A stretch of 64,000 bases of DNA from Streptomyces avidinii. GTDB taxonomy: Bacteria > Actinomycetota > Actinomycetes > Streptomycetales > Streptomycetaceae. Within the stretch, counting starts at the first letter, position 1, and each line of letters starts with the position of its first letter. The notes beneath the pieces were generated by a model that saw nothing but the letters and a program-made list of their open reading frames with translations, ran no database searches and was not told the DNA's origin. The position numbers and the translations under genes are program-made. The stretch is from positions 34,720 through 98,719 of the forward strand of contig NZ_BMVL01000013.1 of assembly GCF_014650695.1 (NCBI RefSeq), written 5' to 3'. Shown piece by piece: positions 34,084 through 42,763 of the stretch.

Positions 34084-34752
34084 GTGCACATCGTCATCAT
34101 GGGTTGCGGAAGGGTGGGCTCCGCCCTCGCGCAAACCCTGGAACAGCAGGGGCATACGGTCGCCGTCGTCGACCAGGACCCCACCGCATTCCGCCGGCTC
34201 GGCGCCGGATTCGGCGGCCGCCGCGTCACCGGTGTCGGCTTCGACCAGGACACCCTGCGGGAGGCGGGAATCGAGGACGCGGGCGCCTTCGCCGCCGTCA
34301 GCAGTGGTGACAATTCCAACATCATCGCCGCCCGCGTGGCCCGTGAGATGTTCGGCGTCGAGAACGTCGCCGCCCGCATCTACGACCCCAAGCGCGCCGA
34401 GGTCTACCAGCGTCTCGGCATCCCCACGGTCGCCACCGTGCGCTGGACCGCCGACCAGATGCTGCGCCGGCTGCTGCCCTCGGGCGCCGAGCCGCTGTGG
34501 CGCGACCCGAGCGGTGGCGTGCAGCTCGCCGAGGTGCACACCTCCTCCGCGTGGATCGGGCACAAGGTCAGCCAACTCCAGGAGGAGACGGGCGTCCGCG
34601 TGGCGTTCCTCACCCGCCTGGGCGAGGCGATGCTGCCCACGTCGGCGACGGTCCTGCAGGAGGGCGACCTCGTCCACGTGATGATGCGCACGGACGAGAT
34701 CGACAAGGTCGAGGCGGCATTCGCCGAAGGCCCCGAGGAGGCACACGCATGA
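34084..34752 (+). CDS. trkA: TrkA-family potassium channel/transport regulatory subunit (222 aa)
   Basis: GTG at 34084 follows GGAAGGAC, giving the family start VHIVIMGCGRVGSALAQ; ATG at 34039 has no site. The N-terminal RCK/TrkA-N Rossmann domain has GCGRVG and an acidic VVDQDP strand end for NAD(H); TrkA-C begins near residue 145. It gates a potassium channel or transporter in response to nucleotides. The stop overlaps the next trkA by 4 nt (ATGA), so the two are probably co-assembled. No TrkH/TrkG membrane partner is in the window. Confidence 0.92.
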   Translation: MHIVIMGCGRVGSALAQTLEQQGHTVAVVDQDPTAFRRLGAGFGGRRVTGVGFDQDTLREAGIEDAGAFAAVSSGDNSNIIAARVAREMFGVENVAARIYDPKRAEVYQRLGIPTVATVRWTADQMLRRLLPSGAEPLWRDPSGGVQLAEVHTSSAWIGHKVSQLQEETGVRVAFLTRLGEAMLPTSATVLQEGDLVHVMMRTDEIDKVEAAFAEGPEEAHA

Positions 34753-35411
34753 GGGTCGCGATCGCCGGGGCAGGTGCGGTGGGTCGCTCCATCGCGGGCG
34801 AACTGCTGGAGAACGGCCACGAGGTGCTCCTCGTCGACAAGGCCCCGACCGCCATCTCGGTGGAGCGGGTACCGCAGGCAGAGTGGCTGCTGGCCGACGC
34901 CTGCGAGATCACCTCGCTGGACGAGGCCGCGCTCCAGCGCTGCAACGTGGTCATCGCGGCCACCGGCGACGACAAGGTCAACCTGGTCGTCTCGCTGCTC
35001 GCCAAGACCGAGTACGGGGTCCCGCGCGTGGTGGCCCGCGTCAACAACCCGAAGAACGAGTGGCTCTTCAACGAGTCCTGGGGCGTCGACGTCGCCGTCT
35101 CCACGCCGCGCCTGATGTCGGCCCTGGTCGAGGAGGCCGTCAGCGTCGGCGACCTGGTGCGGCTGCTGCGCTTCAGCCACGGCGACGCCAACCTCGTCGA
35201 ACTGACCCTGCCGGCCGACTCCTCGGTCGCGGGCACCCAGATCGGCGACATCAGCTGGCCCGAGGACACCTCGCTGGTCACGATCATCCGGGGCAACCGG
35301 GTCCTCACCCCGCACGGGGAGGAGACCCTGGAGCCGGGCGACGAACTGCTCTTCGTGGCCGCCCAGGCCCGCGAGGAACAGCTGGAGATCCTCCTCCAGG
35401 CCCGCCGCTAG
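34749..35411 (+). CDS. trkA: TrkA-family potassium transport regulatory subunit (220 aa)
   Basis: ATG at 34749, coupled to the first trkA. The RCK domain starts MRVAIAGAGAVGRSIAGELL, with the GxGxxG dinucleotide motif and VDKAP strand end, followed by TrkA-C (LPADSSVAGTQIGDISWPED). The two paralogues differ enough to suggest a hetero-oligomeric ring. It is followed by two strong terminators. Confidence 0.92.
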   Translation: MRVAIAGAGAVGRSIAGELLENGHEVLLVDKAPTAISVERVPQAEWLLADACEITSLDEAALQRCNVVIAATGDDKVNLVVSLLAKTEYGVPRVVARVNNPKNEWLFNESWGVDVAVSTPRLMSALVEEAVSVGDLVRLLRFSHGDANLVELTLPADSSVAGTQIGDISWPEDTSLVTIIRGNRVLTPHGEETLEPGDELLFVAAQAREEQLEILLQARR

Positions 35412-35441
35412 CCCTTGGCCCTGCGGGCACGCTCGACGACG

Positions 35442-35473
35442 AAGGGGGCGCGCCCTGCGGGGCGCGCCCCCTT
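35442..35473 (+). terminator. terminator after trkA pair
   Basis: A 14-bp perfect stem (35442-35455 with 35460-35473) and TGCG tetraloop lie 30 nt after the trkA stop. It is G/C-rich with A/T at the base, the common Streptomyces form. Confidence 0.75.
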
Positions 35474-35475
35474 CG

Positions 35476-35879
35476 GGCTTCCCGCCGCCGGTCTGCGTGC
35501 CCCTGCGCGACCGCGCTGTACGACCGCGGGCTCTCGCTCCCGCGGCTGTCCCGGCCCGGTGGCGCGAAAACCGTGGCCGACAGCCCGCCCCGGCCGCCCA
35601 GCCGCCCGGCATCGACCTGCGCACGGCACGCCTTGCCCGGCAGGCGCGCATGCAGCGCTACTGCGCCCTCCGCGACCCGGGCATGCCCGCCCGGCGGCGC
35701 GCCACCGGGCCGTCGGCCCTGCCGCGATCCCGGGGCGCGCCCGGCAGCCGCCCGAGTCGTCACGTCAGCGCCCTGCGGACCCCACCCCGCGCCGGGGGCC
35801 GTCTGTCCCGTCCGGCCCCCCCTGCGCCCCCGCAGACGCGCGCGTTCCGCCGCCGGGGTCGCGGCAGTGCGTACGCAGT
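35476..35879. other. 400-nt spacer without a gene
   Basis: Very G/C-rich DNA between two strong hairpins, where two operons converge. Open frames on both strands have low-complexity Arg/Pro/Ala translations and no ribosome-binding sites worth trusting. I see no RNA gene or protein gene here. Confidence 0.6.
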
Positions 35880-35925
35880 ACGAAAGGGGCGGGACCGGCC
35901 TGCAGGCCGGTCCCGCCCCTTTCGT
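35880..35925. terminator. 46-nt perfect palindrome, bidirectional terminator
   Basis: All 46 bases form a perfect inverted repeat centred on TGCA, ending in ACGAAA/TTTCGT, which supplies A/T tracts in both directions. It lies just after the end of the DUF3159 gene (35939, minus strand) and faces the trkA operon from the other side. Confidence 0.8.
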
Positions 35926-35938
35926 CAGCTGTGCGCCG

Positions 35939-36679
35939 TCAGGCCTTCGGCCCCTTGGCGGCGGCTTCGGCGGCCTCCTTGGCCTCCCACTCGGCGATCA
36001 CGTCGATCGGCGGCGGCGCCTTGGCCAGGAAGACCCAGGTGAAGTACACCGCGAGCACCATCGGCGGCAGCTTCAGCGCGATGAGTACCCAGCCCAGCTG
36101 CGTCGCGTCACCCCACCAGTACAGCGGGAAGAGGATCGCGTACTTCGCGAGGAAGATCAGGCCCCAGGCCAGGCTGGCCTTGACGTACGCCTTCTTGCGC
36201 CCGGGGTTGCGGGTGCGCCAGGACAGGTTCTCCTTGAACACCGGGCCGAGGATCACGCCCAGCAACGGGAAGCCCACCAGCGCCGAGACCGTGAAGGCCA
36301 CGCCCAGGCCGACGCCGTAGATCATGCCCGGCAGGTAGAAGCCCTTCGCGCTGCCCGTGAACAGGGCGAATGCCACGCCCACGCCCACGCCGAACACCCC
36401 GCTGAAGGCGTGCTTGACCGTGTCCTTGCGCAGCAGCCGGACGATCACCAGCAGGATCGCGACCGCGCCCGCCGCGATGGCGGACCACTTCACGTCCTTG
36501 TTGATCGTGTAGATCATGACGAAGAGCAGCCCGGGCAGCATCGTCTCCACGGTGCCCCGGATGCCGCCGAAGGCATCGAAGAGCGCTGCCTGGGTCACGG
36601 CCTTCTGGTCCTCGGACGGCGCGGCCGCATGTCGCGGCCCGGCCGGTTCCGGGGTGGTCGGTTTGTCGAGTGACGTCAC
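35939..36679 (-). CDS. DUF3159 membrane protein (246 aa)
   Basis: GTG at 36679, three nt after the OB-fold gene stop. After ~40 hydrophilic residues come about six hydrophobic segments in pairs (GLLFVMIYTI; AIAAGAVAILLVIVRLL; and later LGVAFTVSALVGFPLLGVIL), with the conserved loop NLSWRTRNPGRKKAY. The family is restricted to Actinobacteria and of unknown function. Its coupling to an OB-fold protein and proximity to potassium genes suggest a transport or homeostasis role, but no more can be said. Confidence 0.88.
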   Translation of the reverse strand: MTSLDKPTTPEPAGPRHAAAPSEDQKAVTQAALFDAFGGIRGTVETMLPGLLFVMIYTINKDVKWSAIAAGAVAILLVIVRLLRKDTVKHAFSGVFGVGVGVAFALFTGSAKGFYLPGMIYGVGLGVAFTVSALVGFPLLGVILGPVFKENLSWRTRNPGRKKAYVKASLAWGLIFLAKYAILFPLYWWGDATQLGWVLIALKLPPMVLAVYFTWVFLAKAPPPIDVIAEWEAKEAAEAAAKGPKA

Positions 36680-36682
36680 CGG

Positions 36683-37102
36683 TCAGTGCTCCTGTCCGAG
36701 CGGGCGGAGTTCGTACTTCGGGTTGAAGAGCACCCGACGGCCGTGGGTCATGGAGATGCGCCCTGAAGCAATCATGCGTCGGCCGGGCTCGATTCCCACG
36801 ATCGAGCGACGCCCGAGCCAGACCACATCCAGTGCGGCCGAGCCGTCGAAGAGCTCGGCCTCCAGGGCGGGAACGCCCGCACGCGGCCGCAGGGTGACCG
36901 TACGCAGGGTTCCGGTCACCTTGACTATCTGACGGTCGTGGCAGTCGCAGATCCGCGTACACCCCGCGGCTTCTGCGTCCTCCTGCAGCTCCGCCGAATG
37001 CAGCTCCTCCTGGGAGGTGGACAGCCGCTCAATCATCCGGCGGAACCGGCCCGCAGGCCTGGCCGGCTTCGCGGGCTTCTCGGGACGCGGTTCAGCACTC
37101 AT
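36683..37102 (-). CDS. OB-fold nucleic-acid-binding domain protein (139 aa)
   Basis: ATG at 37102. The basic Pro/Ala N-terminal tail (to about residue 20) is followed by an OB fold: strands IVKVTGTLRTVTLRPR, LEAELFDGSAALDVVWLG, RMIASGRISMT and RVLFNPKYEL. Two Cys in ICDCHDR precede the fold. The family is conserved next to DUF3159 in Streptomyces. It could bind single-stranded DNA or RNA; substrate unknown. Confidence 0.85.
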   Translation of the reverse strand: MSAEPRPEKPAKPARPAGRFRRMIERLSTSQEELHSAELQEDAEAAGCTRICDCHDRQIVKVTGTLRTVTLRPRAGVPALEAELFDGSAALDVVWLGRRSIVGIEPGRRMIASGRISMTHGRRVLFNPKYELRPLGQEH

Positions 37103-37126
37103 ACAGGAAGCGTACCGGCGTGCCCA

Positions 37127-37813
37127 CTACCGCTCGAAGCGGTATCCCATGCCCGGCTCGGTGATGAAGTGCCGCGGGTGCGAGGGATCCGCCTCCAGTT
37201 TCCGCCGCAGTTGGGCCATGTAGACCCGCAGGTAGTTCGTCTCGGTGCCGTACGAGGGCCCCCAGACCTCCTGGAGCAGCTGCTTCTGGCTGACCAGCTT
37301 GCCGCGGTTGCGGACCAGGACCTCCAGCAGGTGCCACTCGGTGGGCGTGAGCCGTACGTCGCGCCCCTCGCGCACGGCCTTCTTCGCGGCCAGGTCCACC
37401 GTGAAACCGGCGGTCTCCACGATCACCTCGTCCTCGCCGGCGCCCGCCGCCGGCTCCGCCCGGCGGACGGCGGCGCGCAGCCGCGCCAGCAGCTCGTCCA
37501 TGCCGAAGGGCTTGGTGACGTAGTCATCGGCGCCCGCGTCCAGGGCCTCGACCTTCTCGTCGGAGCTGTGCCGGGCGGAGAGGACGAGGATCGGCACCCG
37601 GGTCCAACCGCGCAGGCCCTTGATCACCTCGACGCCGTCCATGTCGGGCAGCCCGAGGTCGAGGACGACCACGTCGGGGGGGCGGGCCGCCGCGAGTTCC
37701 AAGGCGCTGGCGCCGTCGGCCGCGGCGTCGACCTCGTACCTGCGTGCCTTCAGGTTGATCACAAGCGCGCGGACGATCTGCGGCTCGTCTTCCACCACGA
37801 GCACCCGGGTCAT
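37127..37813 (-). CDS. kdpE: response regulator KdpE (228 aa)
   Basis: ATG at 37813 overlaps the kdpD stop by 4 nt. The receiver domain has acidic pocket VVEDE, phospho-acceptor Asp in VVVLDLGLPD and Lys in DYVTKPFG. The winged-helix output (OmpR/PhoB type) contains LTPTEWHLLEVLVRN and VYMAQLRRKLE. KdpE activates the Kdp potassium ATPase operon when potassium is low. kdpFABC is not adjacent here, so it acts in trans on genes elsewhere or on local potassium genes. Confidence 0.93.
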   Translation of the reverse strand: MTRVLVVEDEPQIVRALVINLKARRYEVDAAADGASALELAAARPPDVVVLDLGLPDMDGVEVIKGLRGWTRVPILVLSARHSSDEKVEALDAGADDYVTKPFGMDELLARLRAAVRRAEPAAGAGEDEVIVETAGFTVDLAAKKAVREGRDVRLTPTEWHLLEVLVRNRGKLVSQKQLLQEVWGPSYGTETNYLRVYMAQLRRKLEADPSHPRHFITEPGMGYRFER

Positions 37814-40485
37814 TGAGGTCCTGCCTTCTGTCGCGTCATCCGATCACGGTCGTGATCAAGTTCCATCGGTTCTGTCGGTTCTGCGGGTGCTGCGGGTACT
37901 GCGAATGCCGCGGGCTCTGCCGGTTCCGCGGCCGCGGCCGTGCCCTCGCCGCCGTCCACGGTGGCACGGTCCGGTGCCCGGCCGCCGCGCACGGCGCGCA
38001 GCGTGAGCACCATGGTCAGCCCGCCCCCGGGAGTGTCCTCGGCCGTCAGGGTGCCCTCCATGGCCTCGGCGAAGCCGCGGGCCACCGCGAGCCCGAGGCC
38101 GACACCGGCCCCGCGCGGGGCGTCCCCGTACCGCTGGAACGGGGCGAAGATCCGGTCCTTGGCCTCGTCGGGCACGCCCCGCCCGCGGTCGACGACCCGT
38201 ACCTCGACCCGGTCGCCGAGGCAGCTGGCCGCCACCAGGACGCGCTCCCCCGCCGGGCTGTACTTGACGGCGTTCTCCACCACGTTGGCCACGGTCCGCT
38301 CCAGCAGCCCCGGGTCCACCGCCACCATGGGCAGCGCCTCCGGCACGTCGAGCGCCACACTGTCCTCCGGTACGCCGCCCAGCGCCATCGGGACCACCTC
38401 GTCGAGGTCGATCTCCCGGATCAGCGGGGTGACGGTGCCGGTCTGCAGCCGGGACATGTCGAGCAGGTTGCCCACCAGGTGGTCGAGCCGGTCGGCGCCG
38501 TCCTCGATGCCTTCCAGGAGCTCGGCCCGGTCCTCCTCGGACCACTCCACGTCGTCGGAGCGCAGGGAGCTCACGGAGGCCTTGATGGCCGCCAGCGGCG
38601 TACGGAGGTCATGGCTGACGGCGGCCAGCAGCGCGGTGCGGATCCGGTTGCCCTCGGCCAGCCGGCGGGCCTCCTCGGCCTCGCCGACCAGCCGCTGGCG
38701 GTCCAGGACCACGGCGGCCTGCGCCGCGAACGCGCCTAGCACCCGGCGGTCCTCGGCGGGCAGCACCCGCCCGGACAGGGCCAGGGCCATGTGGTCCCCG
38801 ATGGGCATGTCCACATCGGCGTCCTCGGGCCGGGCGGCGGGGCTCGGGCCGACGCTGCCGGCCGGGCGCCAGGGCTCCACGTCGCCCGCCCGTTCCAGCA
38901 GGGCCACGGACTCCATGGCGAAGGTCTCGCGCACCCGCTCCAGCAGCGCGTCCAGGGTGGTCTCCCCGCGCAGCACGCTGCCGGCCAGGAAGGAGAGGAT
39001 CTCGGACTCGGCGCGCAGCCGGGCCGCCTGGTGGGTGCGCCGCGCGGCCAGGTCCACCACCGAGGCCACCGAGACGGCGACCCCGAAGAAGACGACGATG
39101 GCGACGATGTTCTTGGGGTCGGACACCGTGAACCGGTGCAGGGGCGGCGCGAAGAAGTAGTTGAGCAGCAGCGAGCCGAGGGCGGCGGAGGCCAGGGCCG
39201 GCCAGAGCCCGCCGAGCAGCGCGGCGGCCACCGTCAGCGCCAGGAAGAGCAGCATGTCGTTGGCGATCCCGAGGTCCGCCTCGACGTGCGTGAGCAGCAG
39301 GCACAGCAGGACGGGGAAGATCGTCCCGACCACCCAGCCGGCCATGATCCGGGTCCGCCCGAGCCGGGCCGCCGAGCGCACCACGGGCAGGCCGCGCCCC
39401 TTGGCGACCTCCTCGTGGGTGACGATGTGGACATCGAGGTCCGGCCCCGAGTCGCGGGCGACGCTCGCGCCGACACCGGGGCCGAAGACGTACTGCCAGG
39501 AGCGGCGGCGGCTGGAGCCGAGCACGATCTGGGTGGCGTTGACCCCGCGCGCGAAGGCGAGCAGGGCGTCGGGGATGTTGTCGCCGATCACATGGTGAAA
39601 CGTTCCGCCCAGGTCCTCGACCAGGGTCCGCTGGACGGCGAGCTCCTTCGGCGAGGCGGCGGTCAGCCCGTCGCTGCGGGCGATGTAGACGGCGAGGATC
39701 TCGCTGCCCGAGCCCTTGGCGGCCATCCGCGCGGCGCGCCGGATCAGGGTGCGCCCCTCCGGTCCGCCGGTGAGCCCCACCACGATCCGCTCCCGCGCCT
39801 GCCAGGTCGAGCGGATGTCGTGCTCGCCCCGGTACTGCTGGAGGTACTCGTCCGCCCGGTCGGCCACCCACAGCAGCGCGAGCTCGCGCAGTGCGGTGAG
39901 GTTACCCGGCCGGAAGTAGTTCGACAGGGCCGCGTCGACCTTCTCGGGCCGGTATATGTTCCCGTGCGCCATCCGCCGGCGCAGCGCCTGCGGGGACATG
40001 TCGACCAGCTCGACCTGGTCGGCCCGGCGGACCACCTCGTCCGGCACCGTCTCCCGCTGCCGCACCCCGGTGATCGACTCGACCACGTCCCCGAGGGACT
40101 CCAGGTGCTGGATGTTCACGGTGGACACGACGTCGATGCCGGCCCGCAGCAGCTCCTCCACGTCCTGCCAGCGCTTGGCGTTGCGCGAGCCGGGCACGTT
40201 GGTGTGCGCGAGCTCGTCCACCAGCGCTATGGCGGGCCGGCGGGCGAGCAGGGCGTCCACGTCCATCTCGGTGAAGGAGGCGTCCCGGTACTTCAGGGCC
40301 CTGCGCTCCACCTGTTCGAGGCCGTGGAGCATGACCTCCGTGCGCGGCCGGCCGTGGTGCTCGACGAAGCCGACGACGCAGTCCGCGCCGCGCTCCACCC
40401 GGCGATGGCCCTCGGAGAGCATCGCGTAGGTCTTGCCCACACCGGGCGCCGCGCCGAGGTAGATCCTGAGCTTGCCGCGTCCCAT
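37810..40485 (-). CDS. kdpD: osmosensitive potassium sensor histidine kinase KdpD (891 aa)
   Basis: ATG at 40485 (MGRGKLRIYLGAAPGVGKT) is preferred over the ATG nine bases earlier because GGAG is better spaced. Domains: KdpD N-terminal domain with Walker-type GAAPGVGKT and DELAHTNVPGSRN, a USP-like domain near 250-370, four membrane helices near 400-500 (LLLTHVEADLGIAND, then ALLGGLWPALASAALGSLLL), a GAF-like domain, HisKA with His in VSHDLRTPLAAIKAS, and HATPase with N and G boxes (NVVENAVKYSPAG, DRGRGVPDE). It senses potassium and turgor and phosphorylates KdpE. Confidence 0.94.
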   Translation of the reverse strand: MGRGKLRIYLGAAPGVGKTYAMLSEGHRRVERGADCVVGFVEHHGRPRTEVMLHGLEQVERRALKYRDASFTEMDVDALLARRPAIALVDELAHTNVPGSRNAKRWQDVEELLRAGIDVVSTVNIQHLESLGDVVESITGVRQRETVPDEVVRRADQVELVDMSPQALRRRMAHGNIYRPEKVDAALSNYFRPGNLTALRELALLWVADRADEYLQQYRGEHDIRSTWQARERIVVGLTGGPEGRTLIRRAARMAAKGSGSEILAVYIARSDGLTAASPKELAVQRTLVEDLGGTFHHVIGDNIPDALLAFARGVNATQIVLGSSRRRSWQYVFGPGVGASVARDSGPDLDVHIVTHEEVAKGRGLPVVRSAARLGRTRIMAGWVVGTIFPVLLCLLLTHVEADLGIANDMLLFLALTVAAALLGGLWPALASAALGSLLLNYFFAPPLHRFTVSDPKNIVAIVVFFGVAVSVASVVDLAARRTHQAARLRAESEILSFLAGSVLRGETTLDALLERVRETFAMESVALLERAGDVEPWRPAGSVGPSPAARPEDADVDMPIGDHMALALSGRVLPAEDRRVLGAFAAQAAVVLDRQRLVGEAEEARRLAEGNRIRTALLAAVSHDLRTPLAAIKASVSSLRSDDVEWSEEDRAELLEGIEDGADRLDHLVGNLLDMSRLQTGTVTPLIREIDLDEVVPMALGGVPEDSVALDVPEALPMVAVDPGLLERTVANVVENAVKYSPAGERVLVAASCLGDRVEVRVVDRGRGVPDEAKDRIFAPFQRYGDAPRGAGVGLGLAVARGFAEAMEGTLTAEDTPGGGLTMVLTLRAVRGGRAPDRATVDGGEGTAAAAEPAEPAAFAVPAAPAEPTEPMELDHDRDRMTRQKAGPQ

Positions 40486-40659
40486 GCGCCCCATTCTCCG
40501 GGACGTCCACGCGGCGCACGCACCGATCGGCACCCCCGCGGCGATCCCTGACGGATCCCTGACGCGGCGCGTACAGCGGCGCGCGTACCAGGGGCGGGGG
40601 CGGGGCAGTGGGTGGGGGCAGGGGGCGGACACAGGCTGGACACGGGGCGGGCACGGGCG

Positions 40660-40701
40660 GGGACAGCGAGCGGGCACGGGCCGGGACAGCGAGCGGGCAC
40701 G
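40660..40701. repeat. two tandem ~23-bp G/C-rich repeats
   Basis: A 19-base sequence beginning GGGACAGCGAGCGG occurs at 40660-40678 and again at 40683-40701, with a 23-nt period. It lies between the kdpD start and the DUF3710 gene end in a 310-nt spacer with no gene. Possible leader or slippage repeat; no function assigned. Confidence 0.5.
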
Positions 40702-40714
40702 AGCGCGAAAAGCA

Positions 40715-40747
40715 GGTGGGCCCCACCCCGAAGGAGTAGGGCCCACC
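40715..40747 (-). terminator. hairpin after DUF3710 gene
   Basis: A 9-bp stem (GGTGGGCCC at 40715-40723 with GGGCCCACC at 40739-40747) encloses a 15-nt loop, 47 nt beyond the DUF3710 stop. It probably ends the thioesterase-dut-DUF3710 operon before kdpD. Confidence 0.6.
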
Positions 40748-40794
40748 GGCCGAAACGCATGACGGTCCCCCCTGTGCGCGGGGGCCGTCCGAGG

Positions 40795-41574
40795 TCAGCG
40801 GACCTCGGTGATCTCCGGGCCGCGTTCGAGCTGCCCCATGCCGCCGCCGAAGCGGGAGCCCTCCTGGTCGTCCGTCTGCACGCCGTCCGGCACCATTTGG
40901 GCGTCGTTGGGCAGCTTCAGGACGATCGGGTCGCGGGGAGCCATCGGGCCGTCGCCGCGGACGACGACGGTGTCCCGGAAGATCTGCTCCAGCACACCCG
41001 CCGATTCGGGACGCACCGCGCCCTGGCCGGAGATGACACCGCGCAGGAACCAGCGAGGGCCGTCGACGCCCACGAAGCGGACCAGCTGGGCGCCGGTCTG
41101 CCCGTCGGGGAGCGGTACGGGCACCTGTGCGCGCAGCTCCCAGCCCAGCGAACCCTGGGCCTCGTCGATGATGCCGCCCTGCTGGGTGATACCCGTGGCG
41201 ATCTCCTCGCGGACCTCGCCCCAGATGCCCTCCTTCTTGGGCGCGGCGAAGGCCTGCAGCTGCACGGCACTGTCGCCCAGGACCACGGTCGCGGCCACGA
41301 TCGCGTCACCGGCGACCTCGACGCGCAGCTCCATGCCCTCGACACCGGGTACGAGGATGCCGCCCAGGTCGACCCGGCCGTCGGCCGGGTTCCCGAGTAC
41401 CTCGGAGACGTCCCAGGGGCCGTCGGGCCGCGGGGCCGGCGGCAGGTTCACCCGGCGCGGCTGGGCATCGCTGTCCTGCCCGCCCGCCTCGTCCTGCTCG
41501 GCGACGCCGTCTACGACCTGCTCGGCCGCGCCGCCGTCATGGGCGGAGTCGTTCTTCTTGCGACGTCCGAACAC
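40795..41574 (-). CDS. DUF3710 family protein (259 aa)
   Basis: The protein starts MFGRRKKNDS with an acidic, low-complexity region to about residue 45. The DUF3710 core follows (GPWDVSEVLGNP, RVDLGGILVPGVEGMELR, WFLRGVISGQGA). Conserved across Actinobacteria next to dut and of unknown function. It begins one base after the dut stop and is clearly in the same operon. No membrane segments. Confidence 0.88.
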   Translation of the reverse strand: MFGRRKKNDSAHDGGAAEQVVDGVAEQDEAGGQDSDAQPRRVNLPPAPRPDGPWDVSEVLGNPADGRVDLGGILVPGVEGMELRVEVAGDAIVAATVVLGDSAVQLQAFAAPKKEGIWGEVREEIATGITQQGGIIDEAQGSLGWELRAQVPVPLPDGQTGAQLVRFVGVDGPRWFLRGVISGQGAVRPESAGVLEQIFRDTVVVRGDGPMAPRDPIVLKLPNDAQMVPDGVQTDDQEGSRFGGGMGQLERGPEITEVR

Positions 41575-41575
41575 G

Positions 41576-42121
41576 TCACTGTCCTTCCCGGTCGGTTACG
41601 ACCGAAGCGTAGCCATTCCCACCCTGCTGACCAGCCCCGGATCCGGCCACGGCCGCATGACCGCCGGTGGAGCCGAAACCCCCCTCGGCCCGGGCCGAGC
41701 CGGGAAGTTCCGCCACCTCGTGGAAGCGCACCTTCTCGACCCGCTGGACAACCAGCTGGGCAATGCGGTCGAAACGCTCGAACCGGACGCTCTCGCGAGG
41801 GTCGAGATTGACCACGATCACCTTGATCTCCCCACGGTACCCGGCATCCACCGTCCCCGGGGCATTCACGAGCGCGAGCCCGCAGCGGGCGGCCAGGCCC
41901 GACCGCGGGTGCACGAAGGCCGCGTACCCGTCGGGCAGGGCGATCGAGACTCCGGTGGGCAGGACGGCGCGCTCGCCGGGCTCCAGCTCGGCGGCCTCGG
42001 TGGTGACGAGGTCGCAGCCGGCGTCGCCGGGGTGCCCGTACGCCGGAATCGGCACCTCCGGGTCGACGCGTCGGATCAGTACGTCGACCGGTCGGCGGGA
42101 GTCGTGGTTGGTCTGGGACAT
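41576..42121 (-). CDS. dut: dUTP diphosphatase (181 aa)
   Basis: ATG at 42121 overlaps the thioesterase stop (TGATG). The trimeric dUTPase motifs are in order: GDAGCDL (motif 1), HPRSGLAARCGL (2), GTVDAGYRGEIKV (3), RFDRIAQLVVQ (4) and the C-terminal P-loop-like GFGSTGG (5). It hydrolyses dUTP to dUMP and pyrophosphate, keeping uracil out of DNA and supplying dUMP for dTMP synthesis. About 20 extra Gly/Ser residues follow motif 5. Corresponds to S. coelicolor dut (SCO5868 from memory). Confidence 0.95.
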   Translation of the reverse strand: MSQTNHDSRRPVDVLIRRVDPEVPIPAYGHPGDAGCDLVTTEAAELEPGERAVLPTGVSIALPDGYAAFVHPRSGLAARCGLALVNAPGTVDAGYRGEIKVIVVNLDPRESVRFERFDRIAQLVVQRVEKVRFHEVAELPGSARAEGGFGSTGGHAAVAGSGAGQQGGNGYASVVTDREGQ

Positions 42122-42705
42122 CAGGGGTTCACCTCAAAGGCGCGTGCGCGCCTGACCTGGTCCGGGTCGGCCATCGCCGCCCGGATCTCCTCGGGCCGTC
42201 CGTTGTCGATGAAGTGGTCGACCTTCACCTCGATGAAGAGGGCGTCGGCGCGCACGGCGACCGGGCCCTGCGGTCCACCTATCCGGCCGACGGCCGTGCA
42301 GTAGATCTTCCGTCCGGCGACGGCGGTGACCTCGGCCTCCAGGTACAGCACGGTGTCCACCGGCACCGGCCGCACGAAGTCGGTCTCCAGCCGTCCCGTC
42401 ACCGCGATGACGCGCAGCAGCCAGTTCAGGGAACCGAGCGTCTCGTCGAGCGCGGTGGCGAGCACCCCGCCGTGGGCGAGACCGGGTGCGCCCTGGTGCG
42501 CGGGCTTGACGGTGAACTCCGCGGTGACGCGTACGCCCTCGCCCGCCCGGGCCTCCAGGTGCAGTCCGTGGGGCTGGCCCCCGCCGCAGCCGAAGCAGTG
42601 CTCGTAGTGCGCACCGAGGAGCTCGCCGGGTGCGGGCGCGTCGGGGTGCCGGACCGGTGCGGCGGCATCGTCCGGGGGCGTCAACACTGTGTTTCGTCCA
42701 CTCAC
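42121..42705 (-). CDS. PaaI-family hotdog thioesterase (194 aa)
   Basis: GTG at 42705 gives a 194-aa protein; the open frame continues upstream but without a site. A Cys-rich lead-in HYEHCFGCGGGQPHGL precedes the hotdog fold; the catalytic-type motif is GLAHGGVLATALDETLGSLN, followed by strands VTGRLETDFVRPVPVDTV. It likely hydrolyses acyl-CoA; substrate unknown. It is the first gene of the dut operon and divergent from the DUF3093 gene. Confidence 0.85.
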   Translation of the reverse strand: MSGRNTVLTPPDDAAAPVRHPDAPAPGELLGAHYEHCFGCGGGQPHGLHLEARAGEGVRVTAEFTVKPAHQGAPGLAHGGVLATALDETLGSLNWLLRVIAVTGRLETDFVRPVPVDTVLYLEAEVTAVAGRKIYCTAVGRIGGPQGPVAVRADALFIEVKVDHFIDNGRPEEIRAAMADPDQVRRARAFEVNP

Positions 42706-42763
42706 AGCCGCAGACCTTACCCGCGCGGCTACCCACCGGTCGCCTCGTGGCAGGCTTGGCCGT

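Noticed and set aside
35415..36320. Plus-strand open frame of 301 codons
   Set aside because: It runs through two terminators and into the antisense of the DUF3159 gene; low-complexity Arg/Pro/Ala translation.
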